A model generated the notes under the pieces. The model worked only from the letters and a program-made list of their open reading frames with translations. It did no database searches and was not told the DNA's origin. Shown here piece by piece: positions 42,529 to 52,938 of a stretch of 64,000 bases of DNA. Numbering within the stretch: position 1 is the first letter of the stretch; every line of letters starts with the position of its first letter. This DNA comes from Phytophthora colocasiae (Eukaryota; Oomycota; Peronosporomycetes; Peronosporales; Peronosporaceae): positions 1 through 64,000 of the forward strand of contig JAGKQI010000044.1 in assembly GCA_018806915.1 (NCBI GenBank). Direction: 5' to 3'. The position numbers were made by a program, and so were the translations under genes.

Positions 42529-44241
42529 TTATTTGCTCCAGGATTGGAGGTTCGAGTATGTGACGTAGAAGAAAGTGATCAAACCTACAAAGATCACGAA
42601 CGAGTCGACGATTTTGTCCATCCACGTCGAGTTGGGATTCAGCTTCAGATAAAAGAGCGGCGGATACACCAAGCTTAATGGAACTGCGACACAAGAAGAC
42701 GTTAGATACAAGCTTATCAGACAAAAACACATTGTAAACGTACCACAGCAGAAAGCTCCAACAATGGACACAAACAGATCAAGACGGTCTTGACCGAAGT
42801 AAGCGATGCAAACTGTGGCGAGTACAGCAACGGCACGGAAGAAGTTCTTGGCTACTTTTTGGCCGGATGCACGCCTAGGAAAGCCCAGCATTTCCTCCAT
42901 AATCTTCACAGCAGGGAAGAGGAACAAAGGATATGACAGAAGCTGAGCAAACGCATAGCCGAACTGCACGGAGCTGGACCAGCCATTGCGCGGTAGACTG
43001 GAGGTAACCATAGGAGTAACGCCACTGCCAAACGTGAGGTAGTTGATGCCAGCAAAGAAGGAGTAGAAGAAGAGCAGACCCACCACCGTCCACGATAATA
43101 ATCTCGGGAAACGTCTCTGACGCGCTTGGTTCAATGAGCTCTGTGTAGGCAGCACGAGGCCAATACCCTCAAAAGTGAAGATCGAAGTACCGATGAAGAC
43201 AGGGTAGTCATTCTGGTTGAAAAGTTCCACATCCTTAGCTGGCCCATGAGTAGCAAGTAACCAGAAACTGTTACCCAAAATGAAGGCCAATCCGTATAAA
43301 ATGAAAACATCAGCGATAAGGTTGCTGATGGAGAAGTAGCTGATGTATCGGATCCACGACAGCGGGATATACACCGCAATTTGCAGTAGGATGAGCAAGG
43401 ACGTGTCGGCGTTGTAGCCCCAAAACTGCAACACCTCAGCCATATTTTGAGCGACAAAGATCACGTACGTACAGCAAAAGCCAGCCTGCATCATGATGAT
43501 TGAGATCTGCACCATGCGCCGTCCCCAGGATCCGTAAGCCTTAAATCCGACATGGCCGTACGTGCCACCGACCAATTCGCGACACTGTAGTAGCCGCAGC
43601 ATCGCATACAACGTAAGCGCCGCAACAAACGTCAAACATAACGGCGAGAAGAGGATGCCACCGCTGCGGAAACCATCAGGCAAGAACAAAATCCCCGTTC
43701 CCACAAACGACTTGAGCAACGTCAGCAACGCATGCCACAATGTCGTAGTCTTATCACTATCCTTGGACTTCGGTGGGGCATCTTCCGCCTTGATGAGCCC
43801 CGTTTTCTCAGTCGGAGTTCCCAATCTACAATGAAAATGATCACAATGAGTATAAAAACACAATTTCAAAAGATCTTCTTCGACTCACTCTCTCGGCGTT
43901 CGTCGATATGGCAAAGTTAACGGAGGAGTCATGAGCAAACTACGAGCACGTTCTTCCACGCCCATTTCGTCGTACTCGTCATTGTCCTGACTCAAAATGT
44001 TGCCAATGAATGGATCATACACGCTGTTGATACGGTCGATGATTTCTTCGCGCAAACCTTTAGAAACCAGCGGCCGCGGAGTTGTTTGCACGTGGTGACG
44101 GCGAAATCCTCCAGGTACAGCAATGTCGAAGGCCTTGGGCGTTGTAGAGTCCGAGAAACCGGGCTCGGACTCACGACGGCCAGTGATGTGTGGCGATGAC
44201 GCACGCGCAGACTTGTCCAGGTCCCAAACAGTGTCTGCCAT
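42529..44241 (-). CDS. Amino acid/auxin permease (AAAP) family transporter
   Basis: Exon 1 44241-43889 and exon 2 43825-42529 are separated by a 63-bp intron (GTGAGT...TTGTAG; RE|LGTPTEKTG). The cytosolic N-terminus (about 118 residues, acidic and Ser-rich) precedes the first membrane segment at LLTLLKSFVGTGILFLPDGF, the typical AAAP opening (KxxxGxGILxLP). About ten to eleven hydrophobic segments follow (for example LCLTFVAALTLYAMLRLLQC, FIGTSIFTFEGIGLVLP, LLSWTVVGLLFFYSFFAGIN). FTFEGIG is a conserved family motif. It probably moves amino acids with protons across the plasma or vacuolar membrane; specificity is unknown. At about 550 residues it is slightly longer than the usual 450-500 because of the N-terminus. 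Confidence 0.88.
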
Positions 44242-44688
44242 TGAGATTCTTTGGGATTGCAATGGAAGTTTTTAGTGGATGAAGACGCGATCAGCACGAG
44301 GAGAAGCACAACGGCAAGTGACGCAAATGCACTAAGGGCAAACGATCCGCTTAGCTCTCTCTCTCTTCCACACACAATGGCAAAATGGTGGCAGCCGGTG
44401 GTGGAGCCCTTCATCGTAACGGTTCTCAACCTCTGATAAAGCATATCATTTCCAGCACACATCAAAATCAGTCTGTAACTTCTTATTTAATCACCTCTTA
44501 TATTATATTTACTTGTTGAAAATGATGGAATAAAGAGATCTGCTGACCACGTCGTGACGACGGACTGGGTCGATCATGTGCAGAGTCAGGCGAAAGTGCA
44601 ACTTCAATTCTTGTGTAGTACACACCATAGTTGTGTACTGGCACTTAAAGCTGATCGCAGCCAAACAAGCATAGCCAAAGTCATCACC

Positions 44689-46512
44689 ATGGAGGCGCTC
44701 GGTGCGTACGCGTCTAGCGACGAGGAAGAAGCTTCTCGCTCAATATCTCCCCGTTCTACCGATAACCAATCCCTCGTCCTGCCTGTTGTCAACTCGGCTC
44801 CTTTCGTTGCACTATCTGACAGCCAAGATCAAGCCAATAAGACAGCATTTCTAACTGCTGGCTCCAAGACGCAATTGGCTGTAAATCTACCGGTAGAGTC
44901 CACGTTAGCGCCATTTGTGGGTCCCCAGGGGAGTGAATTGAATGAGTTAGCGCTTATGGATCCTCTACGCGCCGGTAGTGGCAAGGAGATTGTCACGGGT
45001 ATCGTGGAACAAGCGGATTTGGAAGACTACAGCTTCGAGGCTCAATACCACACGCATAACCAGACGTTGAGTCGTAATATCACTAGGAACAGAGCTAAGG
45101 GAGCTCCACCTTCAGCTCCTTCTCTTCCTGGAGAGACTGTCGTTGATACTATCGTGGCTCCAGGTGAAGAAGATGTTTTTACGAGACGCAACGCTAAAAA
45201 GAGGAAGAACCAGACCATTTCCAAGGAACGAGCAGCAGCTGAAGACTTTGGACAGGAGATTACGGATGGTATTTGGGCTCCGTACGTTGAGAAGGGCAAA
45301 TTCTTGACAGATGCAGAGCAGGGAACCATGAACGAGCAGCAGAAGGCACTCCGAGAGGAACAGCAAGAAGCCAAGAGACGAAAGGCAGAGACCAAGGATG
45401 AAGGCGACGAAGAGATGGACTTTGACAGGATGGTAGAAAGGAAGACAGGCCACTTACTTCCAGCGAGATTGAAAGCCGGACAGACAGCGCTCGAGGGCGA
45501 GTCAACGTTCCTTGGAGATCAGGAGTACGATTATCAAGGACGTGCGTGGGTGGAACCTCCACGCTCACTCAGACCTGACGATGGAGATCACCAAGTATTC
45601 TTGCCCAAGAAGTGTGTACACAAGTGGACGGGACACACGAAGGGCGTCCAGGCCATCGAGCTGTTCCCGAAGTATGGCCACATGCTGCTTTCCGGCAGTA
45701 TGGACAACACTGTGCGTATTTGGGATGTCTACAACCAGCGCAAGTGCCAGCGTGTGTACAAAGGCCACTCAGGTGCTGTACGTGGTATTAACTTCAGCAA
45801 CGATGGCAAGCAGTTCTGAGCTGTGGCTTTGACCGGTTTTATCCAGTTGTGGGACACGGAGACAGGTCAAACGGTGAATTCGTTCACAACGCGTCGTGTA
45901 CCGTACTGCGTGAAGTTCTACCCGCTGGATAACACGCAGTTTGTGGTGGGTGATTCGAACAACATGGTGGTGCAGTTTGACACCCGATCCGGTGAGATTG
46001 TGCAGGAGTACAACCACCACTTGCAGGCTGTGAACTCAGTGACGTTCGTGGACGACAACAAGCGCTTTGTGAGTACTTCCGACGACAAGAAGCTGTTGGT
46101 TTGGGAGTGGGGCATCCCCGTGCCCATTAAGTACATCTCCGAGCCAAGTATGCACTCGATGCCGGCTGTGACGTTGCATCCGAGCGGTGGGTTCTTTGCT
46201 GGTCAGTCTCTCAACAACCAGATCGATGTGTACACTGCCCGGGACAAGTTCAAGATGAACCGCAAGAAGGTGTTCAGGGGACATCAGAACGCCGGATACG
46301 CATGCCAGATCGGATTCTCCCCCAATGGCCAGTACGTCATGTCAGGCGATGGTGAGGGAAAGCTTGTGTTCTGGGATTGGAAGACGACCAAGTTGGTCAG
46401 GAAACTGCATGCACACGACCGAGGTCCAACCATGGGAGCTATTTGGCATCCACTGGAGCCCAGCAAGGTGGTGTCGTGTGGCTGGGATGGTCTCATCAAG
46501 TACTGGGATTAG
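44689..46512 (+). CDS. PRP17: WD40 splicing factor PRP17/CDC40 with paired compensating indels
   Basis: It is a spliceosomal protein needed for the second step of splicing. ATG 44689 (CACCATGG context) starts [20 protein letters not shown], the conserved PRP17 N-terminus. Conserved blocks are [40 protein letters not shown], then seven WD repeats ([34 protein letters not shown] ... [16 protein letters not shown] ... [48 protein letters not shown]). An in-frame TGA occurs at 45817-45819. Reading shows one missing base there (TTC-TG for TTCCTG) and one extra T in the run 45837-45840, so only about seven codons are out of frame. Two cancelling homopolymer indels in an essential gene suggest consensus error. 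The length of 607 codons agrees with the family (human 579). Confidence 0.9.
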
Positions 46513-46875
46513 AAAGGAGAAATGAATGACACGTTGTCTTGACTGTATGACCGCCATTTTTGCGTCAGGAAATCATCTCTGGCCGTCAAGAAGAGTTCGG
46601 GAGAACTGGTGATTTGGATGTTGAAGAGATCGGGAAGCTGGCATATATGATAAACCATGTTCTATTGCACGGCGCAATGAAAAAAGGTGCGTGCACCCAG
46701 TGTCCTATGCTCGCTTGTGTTCTACGTTTCCCTGCAAGCGTACGTGTCTCAACGGATACTCCACAATGACATGCATTGGATGGTGGGCGATGATAACAAA
46801 ACAACCGAACGTGATGCCGCGCATAAAGCTTCAGCTAGAGGTAGATAGTGGTAATTACTTGTTTTCATTGGAATT
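46513..46875. other. Short intergenic region between PRP17 and Myb 1
   Basis: Convergent 3' ends. A 69-codon plus ORF (46560-46769) and its antisense have no recognisable domain. Nothing else was seen. Confidence 0.35.
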
Positions 46876-47541
46876 TCACAGGACAAAGCCTGCCTGGGTC
46901 TGCATCACTGGAGTTTGCACCATTGATGCATCGAGTATAAAGTCGATTTCCTCCTCAGACATCGGCAGTGGGTCGAAGTCACCCAACATGGCTGCAAAGT
47001 TGCCTTCCGGGACCGGGTTCATGCCGAAGAATTGATATTGATTGGGTACAGGCGGAGCGAAGCAACCGTGGAAATCCATAGGGTCGACCCCTCTCCTTGC
47101 CGTCACTGCAGTCACTGTCATCTTGGAATCTGACACTGAGCACGGGGAAGCTGCGTCGTTCTTCTTGGTCTTGTGTTCACGTTTGCGCTTTAAGGAACGT
47201 CCTTCCTTGACTGACGAACGAAGGCCACGTTTGCGACGTGCGATCTTCTCTCGGTATTTTTGTGCGTGGGTCATGGTTTGTCTGGTAGTGCGAGTGCCCA
47301 CATGTGCTGCAATTTCCTTCCACGGACCGGAAGGGAAGAGCTCAAGACCTTCGAGGAAGCGGTTGTGCTCTTCCGCTGTCCACGCTCGGCCGTTGGTGTT
47401 GGTTGGGGACATTTTCTCTCCGTCCGAAGAACCGGAAGGTGATGACGGAGGGGACTCGGATGGCAGACGGATGAGTTCATTGCCAGCCCCGGAGCTCGTG
47501 GGCTTGAACAATTGGTTCTTGACATCGGCAGTGATGGCCAT
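46876..47541 (-). CDS. SHAQKY-class Myb-like transcription factor 1
   Basis: From ATG 47541 (MAITADVKNQLF) the 221-residue protein has a single Myb/SANT repeat at about residues 50-105: RAWTAEEHNRFLEGLELFPS, GPWKEIAAHVGTRTTRQTMT, HAQKYREKIARRKRG. The THAQKY third helix defines the SHAQKYF class (one-repeat DNA-binding proteins known from plants and oomycetes). A basic RRKRGLRSS stretch follows and may serve as nuclear signal. The acidic C-terminus (EEEIDFILDASMVQ) may activate transcription. Two paralogues follow on the same strand at 48763 and 52231, sharing the Myb repeat and the short MxITxx start but little else. Confidence 0.9.
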   Translation of the reverse strand: MAITADVKNQLFKPTSSGAGNELIRLPSESPPSSPSGSSDGEKMSPTNTNGRAWTAEEHNRFLEGLELFPSGPWKEIAAHVGTRTTRQTMTHAQKYREKIARRKRGLRSSVKEGRSLKRKREHKTKKNDAASPCSVSDSKMTVTAVTARRGVDPMDFHGCFAPPVPNQYQFFGMNPVPEGNFAAMLGDFDPLPMSEEEIDFILDASMVQTPVMQTQAGFVL

Positions 47542-48762
47542 TGTCAACTTTAGAAACAAAAGTTGGTGCTAAAAGTTTTTAAAGTGGCTGGTGCGCTGCA
47601 AAAGCAGGAATGAGGCGTAGCTTGTTTACCCCGTGGCAAAAATCGAAAGCACGTGTTCGGGCTAATTTGTGCCCTTTGTTGCTCAAGGTGAGACGGAGTC
47701 ATTTTCCATAGTCAACGCGCTCTCTAGCCACACAGATGGGGAAGTCGAGCTGGTCAGAACGCGAACGGACTTCCGCGGCAGAAAATCCAAGCCGGGATTC
47801 TCAACGCTAAAGCAGTGGAGTGAAGATAGAAAGAATGGCAACGCGGCTGGCCCGCCGGTGGCAGTTGACGCACTTTTGCTTGTTGTGTGTGAAGCTATTG
47901 GGCCAGAATCCAGCGATGCCCCACCGGACTGCCGCCGACATGGGACCCGTACAGCGTCTTATCGCGCTTAATTTCTTCCGCGAAATGCCAGTAGAGGCCA
48001 GCGCAGAGGCCGTCACGCCGCTAACGGCTGCAACAACTTTCGACAACAGTCTCGTTGCTCGGCAACACGCTGGACGGATCAGCCGGCGCGATGGCATCTG
48101 GCACCGCAGCAAAAACGCTTTCCACTAAAACTGTGACGTGCACTAAGGTTGTTTCCCCTTGTTGCTCTTTGTTGCTCCCAAAAGGCCGTAGAGAGAGCTC
48201 CACGTAATTATCGTCCGCTCGCGGATTCTTCCGAGTGGAGTCCAATGGATCTCGCCTCGTTTGTTAAACGCCTTTGGCTTCTGGGTTTTTACCGAGACCA
48301 AAGGCAGCTTCTCCGTGTCAGTGCCACTTCGGTGATTCTCAAAGCTGTGGACCGCGTTGCAATGACCAACGCTTTCACGAGCGCAAATGACAACCACTAG
48401 CGTTTGGCCATGCAGTATCCTCACTCCAGGCATGTTGAAGTTGGAGCCGGTTTGCGGTACTGACTCCTCGGACGCCAGTGTCAACAGAACCTCCAAGTGC
48501 ATGTAGAAGTCGTTTGGCATTGCTAACATTAGGCTTAGAGCCGAGTCGAGCGACTATAATATAAACTTAGTTACCAACCAACGCAATAACCAAACAAAAC
48601 GAGCGCCTCCTTGAGTTGACCTCCGGACGCCATTGCCTAACGAAGCAAACGGCTTCTGTCTCTCGGCAGCTGCAGAGGCGAAACCTTCCTCGCTTTCCTT
48701 AAAAAAAAGAGAGGCAGCAACCGTCGTCGGACGTCTGCAACCCCCTGGTGCTGCCAAAGCAA
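47542..48762. other. Intergenic region with small ORFs of uncertain status
   Basis: It contains two plus-strand ORFs: ATG 47835 to 48128 (97 codons, MATRLARRWQLTHFCLLCVK ...) and 48149-48400 (SPMDLASFVKRLWLLGFYRD ...). Both have plausible composition but no recognised domain and are overlapped by antisense frames of similar length. Either may be a small gene. A run of eight A lies at 48701-48708. Confidence 0.3.
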
Positions 48763-49655
48763 TTACTGGTGACGTGCATCTCGCGGTCGTGGCTCCGATT
48801 CTGCTTCACCACAGACGCCGGCCACATCTGGCATCGGACGGCCATCAAGGAAATCCCATAACTCGTCCGGCCCGAGCCAGCTGTCGTGCACCACCGAAAC
48901 ATCAGTGTTGATATCTAGCGGTTCTAGTGTCGCGTCGAGCTGTCGATCGCCCTGGTTGTCTGTTCCGACTATTACTCCATCGAGTGTACGAGTGTTGCTA
49001 CTTGCAGCGTTGATCGTGAGCAAAGTCTCCGCAAGAATGAGACCAGTCGCGCGTTCGAGGTCTTGCTCGGAGCCATTCAGTGCTTCCCGTGGCGACTGGG
49101 CTCTTGTTGATACCTGTTGCGATCCGGTATTGCCTGCCACTCGACCTCCCACATCTGCTTCTGTTGCTATGGTGCTAGCTGTTCGCATTCTTTTGGTGGT
49201 GGAGGTAGTTTGAGTTCCATCAGCATCGCGACGTGGGGGCTCCGGTGTTTGCAGCCCCAATTTACGGCGCTTGATCTTCTGGCGATACTTCTGCGCGTGG
49301 CTCATGGTCTGTCGTGCATCGCGCGTGCCGACAACACCAGCGATCTTTTTCCACGGCCCCGCTTTGAACAATTCCATGCCGAGCAAGAATCGCTCATGCT
49401 CGTCCTCCGTCCATCGCTCACCTTTTGTTGATTCTGCTGTTCGAATCGGACTGGACGACGTAGGCGGCACCTGTAATAGAGAAGTTGGCGTGGTAGGTAG
49501 CGGTTGGTGAACCACTGCAGGAACCTGTGAGGGGGAGCACTTGCTGCCAGTGGAGAGCTGTGCACACTGGACGAGCCGGAGTGGCATGGAATGCAGATAA
49601 GGCTCTTGGTCTCGTCGTCAAGGAACTCCTGCTGGACACTGTGCGTGATTGTCAT
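48763..49655 (-). CDS. SHAQKY-class Myb-like transcription factor 2, one frame break
   Basis: ATG 49655 (MTITHSVQQEFLDDETKSLI) matches the start style of the two neighbours. The frame shifts at a five-G run (plus strand 49531-49535) into PAVVHQPLPTTPTSLLQVPP and continues to TGA at 48763. The Myb repeat reads RWTEDEHERFLLGMELFKAG, PWKKIAGVVGTRDARQTMSH and AQKYRQKIKRRKLG. A Ser/Thr-rich C-terminus ends in an acidic region with WLGPDELWDFLDG. As the break is a homopolymer, consensus error is likely. An internal start would leave the DNA-binding domain intact in any case. Confidence 0.85.
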
Positions 49656-50500
49656 CGATTGGTTGTCTGTTGTCCTGTGTCTTGAGTAGAGTTTTTTTTC
49701 CTGTTTAAGTGAAGTCTGTGGTGCTGCACCTGTGTCTTTTTCGTCGTGAGCTGTTGAGCTGTTGGTTGGCTCTGCTCTCGGCTAGTTGAGAAGTGGTCGA
49801 CGCCATGCTGAAGCTTGATGCGATCTTGCTAAGATCACAATGCCGAGTAGCACAGCAGAAGGCAACAAATGACCGAGGCACTCCAGGATGATGTTGTATG
49901 GATTATCGGCGTTTTGGTAGTCGCGAGTTGGATTTTCAAAGAGAAGATCCAGATTATTTAAATTTCCTCAGATTATTACCTCCGTTAATATATACTATTC
50001 AATTTATTGTGTATAGCAATCTTAACTTAAAAATTTAAAGGGTTTACGCGGACCCTTTGTAAAAAGGTTCTGTGATACACGTTACGACTTTTAGTCGCAG
50101 ATAACGACGATGTCTTTGGAAGCTGTGACTGTACGAGCAGACGCGCAGTCGTACGCTGACAGTGGGTCTTTAGAGGAGACAACGAACCAAAGGTGAAAGG
50201 CCCTTGCTGTCACGTGTCGTGGGGTGAGGCAAAAGATCCGAACCTCTATAATTGTTATGTACGTCGTAGTATATCGACACTTCGAGCATAGCATAGGACT
50301 GAGAACATGCTCCATAGTCTCCAATATCACTGACCTTATTGCCTTGTTCCGTTCCAGTCCTGACCGTCACCACTTGACTTGATGTCGCTGCAATTCGTCT
50401 CAAAGGTGCAAGTGGATACTGTGAAAAATACCAAGAGGCACCGATGGCTTCATACAGGCGGATCTGCACAAAAAAGACAAGCGGTCACGCGCTGCCAATA
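49656..50500. other. Intergenic region upstream of Myb 2
   Basis: No recognisable gene. The AT-rich stretch 49960-50040 (TTTAAATTT..AATATATAC) and small antisense ORFs around 50100-50470 show no domain. Confidence 0.35.
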
Positions 50501-50952
50501 CAGGTTTCCCCGCCTAATTTGCAACTGTGTCAAGCAATATACCTTGATGACGACGTGCAGATGCGGATGCGATTTGCTGAGACAGATTCGCCAAAGTACT
50601 GATATAGATGCAATCTAGAGGGAACGAGGGAAGCAAGTGCAAGTTGCTCCATTACGGTGGTAAACGAAAGGCTAAGAAAAGGCATTATTGTTGCAGTGTA
50701 TCGCTGTGCAGTGCTGATAAGCCTCATTCACCAATTATCAACATGCCATCCAGCAAGAAGAATGTGTACGTGCGTCTCACACAATTAGGAACTGTTGGAG
50801 GCATTCAGGCTGACACACTGTGAATTCAATATTCTCAACTAATAAAGTTTACACTAATTCAGTAGTTGCTGCGTTTATGTGTTACCTGTGCAGATTTTGC
50901 ATCCTGGGAAATTTTCTTGGTCCGACCCTTGCAAATTAGGCGGGGAAACCTG
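50501..50952. mobile_element. TA-flanked MITE with perfect 24-bp TIRs
   Basis: The ends 50501-50524 and 50929-50952 are perfect reverse complements starting CAGGTTTCCCCGCC. TA dinucleotides flank both sides (50499-50500, 50953-50954). At 452 bp with no transposase, this fits a Tc1/mariner-type MITE. A 71-codon ORF inside (50608-50823) shows no domain. Confidence 0.82.
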
Positions 50953-51230
50953 TACGACTTCGAATCCAGCATTACCGTTCTTTAGACCAATCTCTCTACT
51001 GCGTTTGCTCGATTCATCTGCCTAAAAGAACATCACTCACCACCAAGCCATGACGAACGAATTCGCACACTGCCGAGTCTGACAGCTCCACTAAATTCAC
51101 AAAGTAAAAATTTCTGCTGGACACACACCAGCACCATACACCACTATCGTCGCCATTTATCTATCGTGGAATGCCACACAAAACCCATTTATGAATGCTT
51201 ATCAATATTTCTTCAAAGGCTTCGCCACGA
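50953..51230. other. Spacer between MITE and PX-RING gene 3' end
   Basis: No gene or recognisable signal was seen. It includes the 3' UTR of the minus-strand PX-RING gene. Confidence 0.3.
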
Positions 51231-52073
51231 CTACCCAAACGCCATTACTCGTCGCTTTGCTGCTTTGCCAACAGTGCGACGGCACATCGGGCACGTGGAG
51301 CCAAACTGAAGCCAGTGGATAATGCAATCCTCATGAAAAATGTGCGCACACGGCAATTGTGCCATCTCCGAGCCTGTATCTACACCCCTGTCAGAATCGC
51401 CACTTGGATCGCTATCATTCAGACAAATACAGCACTGAGACGCCTTGACTCCACTATTCGGATCCGACTTCACGTCTTCTAGCGTCATCACCGCTCGTGT
51501 CAGCTGTGCCTCGATTTCCTTCCGCCTCGGTGGGATCTCCAAAAACCGCTCGATTTCCACGAAAACCGTATTTACGCACACGATTTCATCCACAAAGTTG
51601 CCTTTCAGAAGTCCTGCAGCGCTTAACAACACCTCCAGCTCCACGTACGCTGCCAGTAATGTCCGCGTATAGTCCACGAGTTGTCGCCTTCTTTCACGAA
51701 TAATTGTACTTGTGTCACACCGTACATGTTTTCTCGGGAATTCTGGTCCTGCTGCCTGTTGCAATACCTTGATAACGGACTGGAATGCTTCTCCCTGCTT
51801 GAGGCAACTAATCTCCCATTGATGCCTCGTTCGACGCAGATTCTGATGTAATGCGTAGAAATCTGAATATCGTTTTCGAAGCTTCCACCCTTCTTTAGGT
51901 GTTTGTGAAGAACTACTGGCGGAACTTTTCAGCTTCACAACGTACTGTGTGTATGGCGCCGTCACATCCTGACTGTCAAAGATCGTGGTGGGTCTGGCAG
52001 CGATAGAAACTGTAGCCATTTCCTCGCGCCGCGCCTTAAGTAAGCGACGGACAGTTGACTGCGACGAAATCAT
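51231..52073 (-). CDS. PX-domain RING-H2 protein (putative E3 ubiquitin ligase)
   Basis: ATG 52073 (MISSQSTVRRLLKARREEMA) is the first Met; the open frame begins two codons upstream. Residues about 30-165 form a PX-like phosphoinositide-binding domain: APYTQYVVKLKSSA, LRKRYSDFYALHQNLRRT (the RR/YSDF core) and GPEFPRKHV, then a helical region ending VEIERFLEIPPRRKE. The C-terminus has a RING-H2 finger: CCICLND ... LPCAHIFHEDCIIHWLQFGS and TCPMCRRTV. The architecture suggests ubiquitin transfer at endosomal or other phosphoinositide membranes (inference). At 280 residues it is complete without introns. A near-consensus start-site element lies 31 bp upstream. Confidence 0.88.
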   Translation of the reverse strand: MISSQSTVRRLLKARREEMATVSIAARPTTIFDSQDVTAPYTQYVVKLKSSASSSSQTPKEGWKLRKRYSDFYALHQNLRRTRHQWEISCLKQGEAFQSVIKVLQQAAGPEFPRKHVRCDTSTIIRERRRQLVDYTRTLLAAYVELEVLLSAAGLLKGNFVDEIVCVNTVFVEIERFLEIPPRRKEIEAQLTRAVMTLEDVKSDPNSGVKASQCCICLNDSDPSGDSDRGVDTGSEMAQLPCAHIFHEDCIIHWLQFGSTCPMCRRTVGKAAKRRVMAFG

Positions 52074-52103
52074 GGACACTTACGCACTGCACTGGTAGTC
52101 TGC

Positions 52104-52117
52104 AAAATGAGAAGTGA
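52104..52117 (-). promoter_or_regulatory. Oomycete Inr/FPR-like element of PX-RING gene
   Basis: The minus strand matches TCATTYYNCAWTTT except one base (plus strand AAAATGAGAAGTGA). Its location, 31 bp upstream of the start codon, fits the usual short 5' UTR. Confidence 0.5.
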
Positions 52118-52230
52118 TGACAAAAACGGCTTGTAAAAAAAACGGTAAAGTGTTTTCAGCCAATGAAAATTAAATGATGACCATGTTTTAACCAATGACT
52201 TTACTTAATTTTAACTTTGATGAGCAACAT

Positions 52231-52938
52231 TTAGAGAACGATAGAAGCGCCGTCCTCCATGTTGAACGCGTTTATGCTGTGCATCTCTTCGTCCATGGGG
52301 AAGAGAGTGGGGTCGTATCCCTCGAGAAAAGCTTGGAAAGCGGCATCCAACTCGCCCACCTCCACTTTGTCGAACCAATTGCTTTCGAGTGGGGACATCC
52401 GCTCGTCGGACGCTTTGTCAACCGACGTTGGGGATTGACTGGCAACTGCAGGCGGTTCAATGCACTCGTTAGCGTTCGTAGTGATCACGAGGCCGCCATA
52501 CACCTCCGACGTCATGGGAACTGGCTGCCGCGAAGAGGTCAAGAGTCCGCGACGACGGCGCTGAATCTTTTGGCGGTACTTCTGTGCGTGCGTCATAGTC
52601 TGACGCGGCGTGCGCGTGCCGACAAAAGCTGCAATAGCTTTCCATGGGCCAGACGGATAGAGCTCTAGCCCTTGCAGGAAGAGATCATGCTCATTCGTAG
52701 TCCACGGCAATCCGTGGCGTTGAGATGTCCGGCGATCGTCTGCCAGTTTGTCTGCCGCCCTAATCTTCATTGACACTTGCTTCTTGGTTTTCTTCTTTGT
52801 CTTCTTCTTGGTACTGGTGGTAGGTGCGTCGGGTGGTCGAGTGAGTGGCAGCCGAATGAGTTGCGGACTGAGCTCTTGCACGTCTTCGACTGATGAAGTC
52901 GTGAATAGCTCGCCACGGATTCGCGTGGAAATCGTCAT
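52231..52938 (-). CDS. SHAQKY-class Myb-like transcription factor 3
   Basis: The start at ATG 52938 (MTISTRIRGELFTTSSVEDV) parallels Myb 1 and Myb 2. The frame is open further upstream, but its only codon-1 candidates are not ATG. A Lys-rich stretch (KKKTKKKTKK) precedes the Myb repeat: LPWTTNEHDLFLQGLELYPS, GPWKAIAAFVGTRTPRQTMT, HAQKYRQKIQRRRRG. The acidic C-terminus (VGELDAAFQAFLEG, PMDEEMHSINAFNMEDG) resembles the tail of Myb 1 in charge. 235 residues, intact frame. The repeat is closer to Myb 1 than to Myb 2 (GTRTxRQTMTHAQKY). Confidence 0.9.
   Translation of the reverse strand: MTISTRIRGELFTTSSVEDVQELSPQLIRLPLTRPPDAPTTSTKKKTKKKTKKQVSMKIRAADKLADDRRTSQRHGLPWTTNEHDLFLQGLELYPSGPWKAIAAFVGTRTPRQTMTHAQKYRQKIQRRRRGLLTSSRQPVPMTSEVYGGLVITTNANECIEPPAVASQSPTSVDKASDERMSPLESNWFDKVEVGELDAAFQAFLEGYDPTLFPMDEEMHSINAFNMEDGASIVL

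Noticed and set aside
45042..45453. Minus-strand ORFs within PRP17
   Set aside because: Shadow frames of a conserved coding exon.
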